NCBI GenBank assembly: GCA_029532625.1
Contig: JARFXM010000003.1
Location: 434,001-498,000, forward strand
Source: Lomentospora prolificans
Lineage: Eukaryota; Ascomycota; Sordariomycetes; Microascales; Microascaceae
Direction: 5' to 3'
DNA length: 64,000 bases
Under the pieces are notes generated by a model that did no database searches, had not been told where the DNA came from, and saw nothing but the letters and a program-made list of their open reading frames with translations. The translations under genes were made by a program, and so were the position numbers. Shown here in pieces: positions 60,601 through 64,000 of this stretch (the stretch's first letter is position 1; each line of letters starts with the position of its first letter).

Positions 60601-62044
60601 GTCTCGACTTGGTGCCGGCGATGAGCCGATAGCCCCTCTCCGCCTACTTCAACAGCTCGATGATGAAAACGTTCCCGTCAAGACCAACATCTTTGACTCC
60701 ACTTCTGCTACCGAGATGATTGAGGAATTGATGCACAAGGCCAACGCCCACGTTGCCCAGAAGCTTGCCCAGGCCCTTCCGGAGAAGGCGCTCCTTCGCC
60801 GCCAAGGTGCTCCGAACCCCCGCCGTCTCCGAACCTTTACCGACCGCATGGCCGCTCTCGGTTACGAGATTGATGCCACCAGCAGCGGAAGCCTTCAGAA
60901 CAGCCTCTTCAAGGTTGACGACACTGATATCAGAAATGGTATGGAGACCTTGCTTGTCAAGTCGATGCAAAGGGCCAAGTACTTTGTTGCGGGCAAGACC
61001 CCGAAGCACCTTTGGCCTCATTACGCTTTGAACTTGCCTCTCTACACACATTTCACCAGTCCTACTAGGCGATATGTCGATATCATTGTCCACAGGCAGC
61101 TAGAGGCGGCTCTTTCCGAAGGCAAAGTCGAGTACAATGATGACCTCGAGACTCTCGTCAAAACGATTGAATCATGCAACACCAAGAAGGAGTCTGCCCA
61201 GAATGCCCAAGAACAGAGCGTGCACATCGAATCGTGCCGAAAGATGGATAAGGTCAGGCAGGAAGCTAATGGAGACCTAGTGGTTGAGGGTGTGGTGATT
61301 TGTGTGTATGAATCGGCGTTTGACGTCTTGATTCCTGAGTGGGGCTTTGAAAAGCGAGTCCACTGTGACCAGCTGCCACTGAAGAAGGCCGAGTTCCGCA
61401 AGGAGAAGAGGGTTCTTGAGCTTTACTGGGAGAAGGGTGTGCCTAGCTCCGCGTACGTACCGGAGGATGAGCGACCCCGTGCTGCTCTATCCCAGCGCTA
61501 TTCCAACGCTATGGAGGCCCGACGACAGGCCGAGGAGGCTGAGCGAGTTAAGAAGGAGCGTGAAGAGGCTGCTCGCAAGCAGACCGAGACAGGAACCATG
61601 TCGACTGACGATGTCGAGGCTCTCTTCGACGATGACGATGACAACGCGTCCGATTTGACCGAAGCTATGGCTGGTGTCTCGTTGGCCGAGAGGCCGACGC
61701 AGAGCGTGCCTGGCTCGCCCACTCGATCCACCTCCAACGCGGAGGCGGGTGTCCTCCAGCGAACCCGCTCAGACTCTAAGGTGCCCCCTGCTGAACCTGT
61801 CGAAACCCGTTTGACCGACAAGGAGAAGTACTTGAAGCTCTTCAAGCTTAGGGAGGAAGGTGGCGAGTACATTCAGGACGTCACAGAGATGACCCGAGTT
61901 CCCATCATTCTCAAGACGGATCTCTCCAAGAGCCCTCCGTAAGTGACGCTAAGGTCTCATTTACAATTTCGACGATAATTTCGCTAACACGCAAATCTAT
62001 ACAGGTGCTTGACCATTCGCTCCGTCAACCCCTACGCTCTTTAA
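57691..62044 (+). CDS. ssd1: RNA-binding translational regulator SSD1
   Basis: Four exons: 57691-57853, 58033-60515, 60578-61938 and 62005-62044, giving 1348 residues. The introns (179, 62 and 66 nt) have GTAAGT or GTGAGT donors and keep the frame; the codon for Met55 is split across the first. SSD1 (Sts5 in fission yeast) binds mRNAs for cell-wall proteins and controls their translation and localisation, under the Cbk1/Orb6 kinase. The N-terminal 390 residues are Gln/Gly/Arg-rich and disordered, with polyQ runs and RRxS-type 'RRHSLA' sites that suit NDR kinases. A cold-shock-like domain begins near 396 ('LFTPYLPQATLPALLGDG'). The RNase II-type RNB domain spans about 740-1100 ('YTHFTSPTRRYVDIIVHRQL'). 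The usual Asp cluster at its active site is missing: the matching segment reads 'IFTLAVSESGELGNAIHV'. It is therefore a pseudonuclease, as in yeast. Confidence 0.95.
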
Positions 62045-64000
62045 ACGGAGTTTGTGTTCATGGTTTAAGGCGTAGGTCTCATTTGGCTTGTGGTGGGTCG
62101 AGGATGAGGTTAGGCGTCGACGGATTAAGTGAAAACTGCATCATGTCTTAAAAGTCTTACCGCGGCCGTTGCCATTTACCATTGTTACCGGCGCCCGGGG
62201 AATCAACATTGGCAATAGAAGGGGGAAAGGGCGTAAAAATAACAAGAAGTGGGAAGGGAATGTGCAGTCAAAGGGCAGAAAAGATCTCTAGCTTTGGTGA
62301 AAGAGAAGGGTTCAGACCAGACGCTTATGCGCATATCGTAACCATTTGCTGTCGCGGATGGTTCCTGAGTTTGTCTGCTTGCGTTCCAAAGCATGTGTGC
62401 TTGGGCCAGGAAAGAGTACAGTTGTTTATACGCATAGGAGGTTGAGGCGAATGGGTATCGGAAGCGGGAGCAAGTGGTGAGACGGACGAGCATGTCGCAG
62501 GGGAAGAACACGCACGAGAAGTAAGATAAATCCGTTGCTAGTAATACAAAGGACGTCTTAATAAGGTTTGCCGTCTTTGTCTTCGGAATGCGGAAGAGTT
62601 GGATGCCCGTTCAAGTGTGTGGCTGCCTATCTCTAAATGCTATGTAGGAATCCGCCAACGCGGTTGCGGTTCCTGCTACGACATGTCTATGAGCCGCGTA
62701 GGGGCGATGTCCGCCCGCTTGCAAGGTAGGTTTCACATGTAAAAATCATTTCGTTCCACAATGTGGGTGCTTCTTAGAAGCATCCGTGCTTCCCATAGCC
62801 TTACTCTGTCCGAATGAGGCCGCAGCCCAGGTTGGGTCGGATATAGAGGTGGGACGGGTCGTGCGGACCCATGTGTTGGGCCAGCGGTGCATCTCCGGAA
62901 GAAGAAAAGGAGAAAAGAGTTTAAAAGAAAAGACGGAGTGATCACGAAGTCTGCGTTCCGCGTATGCAAAGTGATGTAGGTCGTTCGCGGCTCAACGCAA
63001 TCCCGGGGACGGGATGAGTAAGACATGTCGGCCTGGTTGACCCGTCCACGTACCTATCGTTTAAGAAAGCTATGAGCAAGGCGATTCCATGTCCGAGGCT
63101 TGAGGGGGCGCTTGCTTGGAGGGGCGACATGGCACAGTGAGAGGAACGAGAGTGTTCCGTGCCGGATAAAAGTGGAGAATAGAAGAAGAGGGACAGAGAG
63201 AGAGAGAGAGAGAGATGATGATGATCAAAGGGTGTTTAGGAGGAATAAAATGTGCGACGTGGGAGAATTCAGGCTGTGTTTGTTGGACGTGGGATCTTCG
63301 TGGGATCTTCGGTCGGAGAGAAAGAGAAGATGGTGATCGCGAGGGTGAGATGCGGGACGTCGATTTGGGAAGTACGAGGCATCGATAAGTTGGAGGTGGG
63401 TTTTGAGGTCTACGTTGGATTATTTTGTTTGTGTTAGCCGTGTGTCTTTTCTGATTTAGAGCATTGTATTCCTTGAAAAGCTACTAGGCAGAGGCGCGAC
63501 TGAGGTTTGTAGGAAAAAGAGGTAACCGTTGCATCAGCAGAACCACTGTCGTCTACATCGCAAAGCCAGTCCTCTAGGCCACCAAAACGGTCACAAGAGC
63601 ACATTGACGAGTCATCAAAGATAGCAGCCGACACTGCATGAACCACGGCCGATCGGGCGGGTAACATTAAGCTCTCATCGCCGCTTCTCGGAGGTAGCCT
63701 TATTCTTAGTTGCAAGCGATAAGGGTTGAGCCCACCGTCAGTGATTTGCGGCTCGGATCATTCTCCTTGGACAGGAAATCAGCACCCCGCGTCAAGGGTC
63801 TAGGCGGCGAGCAACAAAAGAGACGGGTTGATTGAAACGACATTTAGCCTGCCAAAACCCGATTTTCCTAGGCATTCTTTCTGTCGGCCTTCCTACTTTA
63901 TAAAAATCCTTCGTGGCATGCATCCATCCCATCTGCCCCTTTGGGGAAAAGGAGGGAAAAAAGTCACCGGCGGAGAGTTCTTCGCGTTTCGAGACATTCA
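62045..64000. other. SSD1 3' flank and gene-free right end
   Basis: It begins with the SSD1 3' UTR. Farther right are a GA-dinucleotide repeat at 63195-63214 and, at 63895-63905, a TTTATAAAAAT box that might belong to a gene starting beyond the window. Open frames here are short and unrecognised on both strands. Confidence 0.5.
63195..63225. repeat. GA and ATG microsatellite
   Basis: Ten AG units are followed by three to four ATG units in the gene-free right end. Confidence 0.85.

Noticed and set aside
1..64000. CRISPR arrays, operons, transposons or a biosynthetic cluster
   Set aside because: There are no regularly spaced repeats beyond microsatellites, no transposase, integrase or reverse-transcriptase motifs, and no backbone enzymes such as polyketide or peptide synthetases; gene structure is eukaryotic throughout.

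Overview
The window is nuclear DNA of a filamentous ascomycete (Pezizomycotina, most likely a Sordariomycete). The evidence is the gene set (SSD1, CTK1, LOC1, UTP13, GLE1, Sad1/USP39, an eIF4E class II protein, NAD-malic enzyme), short introns of mostly 50-110 nt with GTAAGT-type donors and CTAAC/CTGAC-like branch sites, pyrimidine-rich leaders, roughly even base composition and tRNA-Gly genes with very short introns. No species can be named from sequence alone. There are no operons, insertion sequences or CRISPR arrays.

Layout, left to right: the C-terminal tail of a formin (1-423, +); a DUF4048-like coiled-coil protein (1205-3386, -); a 3 kb intergenic stretch; a five-exon ATP-dependent DNA ligase related to ligase IV (6471-9861, +); a long intergenic/leader region; an unrecognised Ser/Pro-rich protein (13336-15015, +); the CTD kinase CTK1/CDK12-like (16353-19713, -); a seven-exon alpha/beta hydrolase of the YheT/EHT1 family (22240-23844, +); LOC1 (24198-24887, -); an eIF4E/4EHP-like cap-binding protein (26542-27787, +); a Sad1/USP39 splicing factor (28925-30568, -); a decayed tetratricopeptide fragment of NLR type (about 31197-32291, +); UTP13 (32589-35415, -), divergent from an unrecognised four-exon protein with candidate membrane segments (35718-37521, +); a 9.4 kb stretch with no supportable gene; NAD-malic enzyme (46906-50287, +); two intron-containing tRNA-Gly genes (51704-51784 and 52621-52700, -); GLE1 (53545-55179, -); and SSD1 (57691-62044, +). 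The last 2 kb has no recognised gene.

Most genes are housekeeping functions in RNA metabolism: CTD phosphorylation (CTK1), splicing (Sad1), ribosome assembly (LOC1, UTP13), mRNA export (GLE1), translation control (eIF4E-like, SSD1) and tRNA. They are individually promoted, and the clustering is probably incidental to a conserved gene-rich segment. The features most worth a second look are a possible alternative first exon inside the 952-nt first intron of malic enzyme, a pair of identical 10-bp palindromes in the 302-bp promoter shared by UTP13 and its neighbour, the NLR-type TPR relic, a 44-nt homopolymer just inside the LOC1 intron donor, and the gene-empty 37.5-46.9 kb block. I found no convincing undescribed multi-gene system. 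All exon boundaries were read by eye from splice motifs, frame continuity and family similarity, without transcript data.
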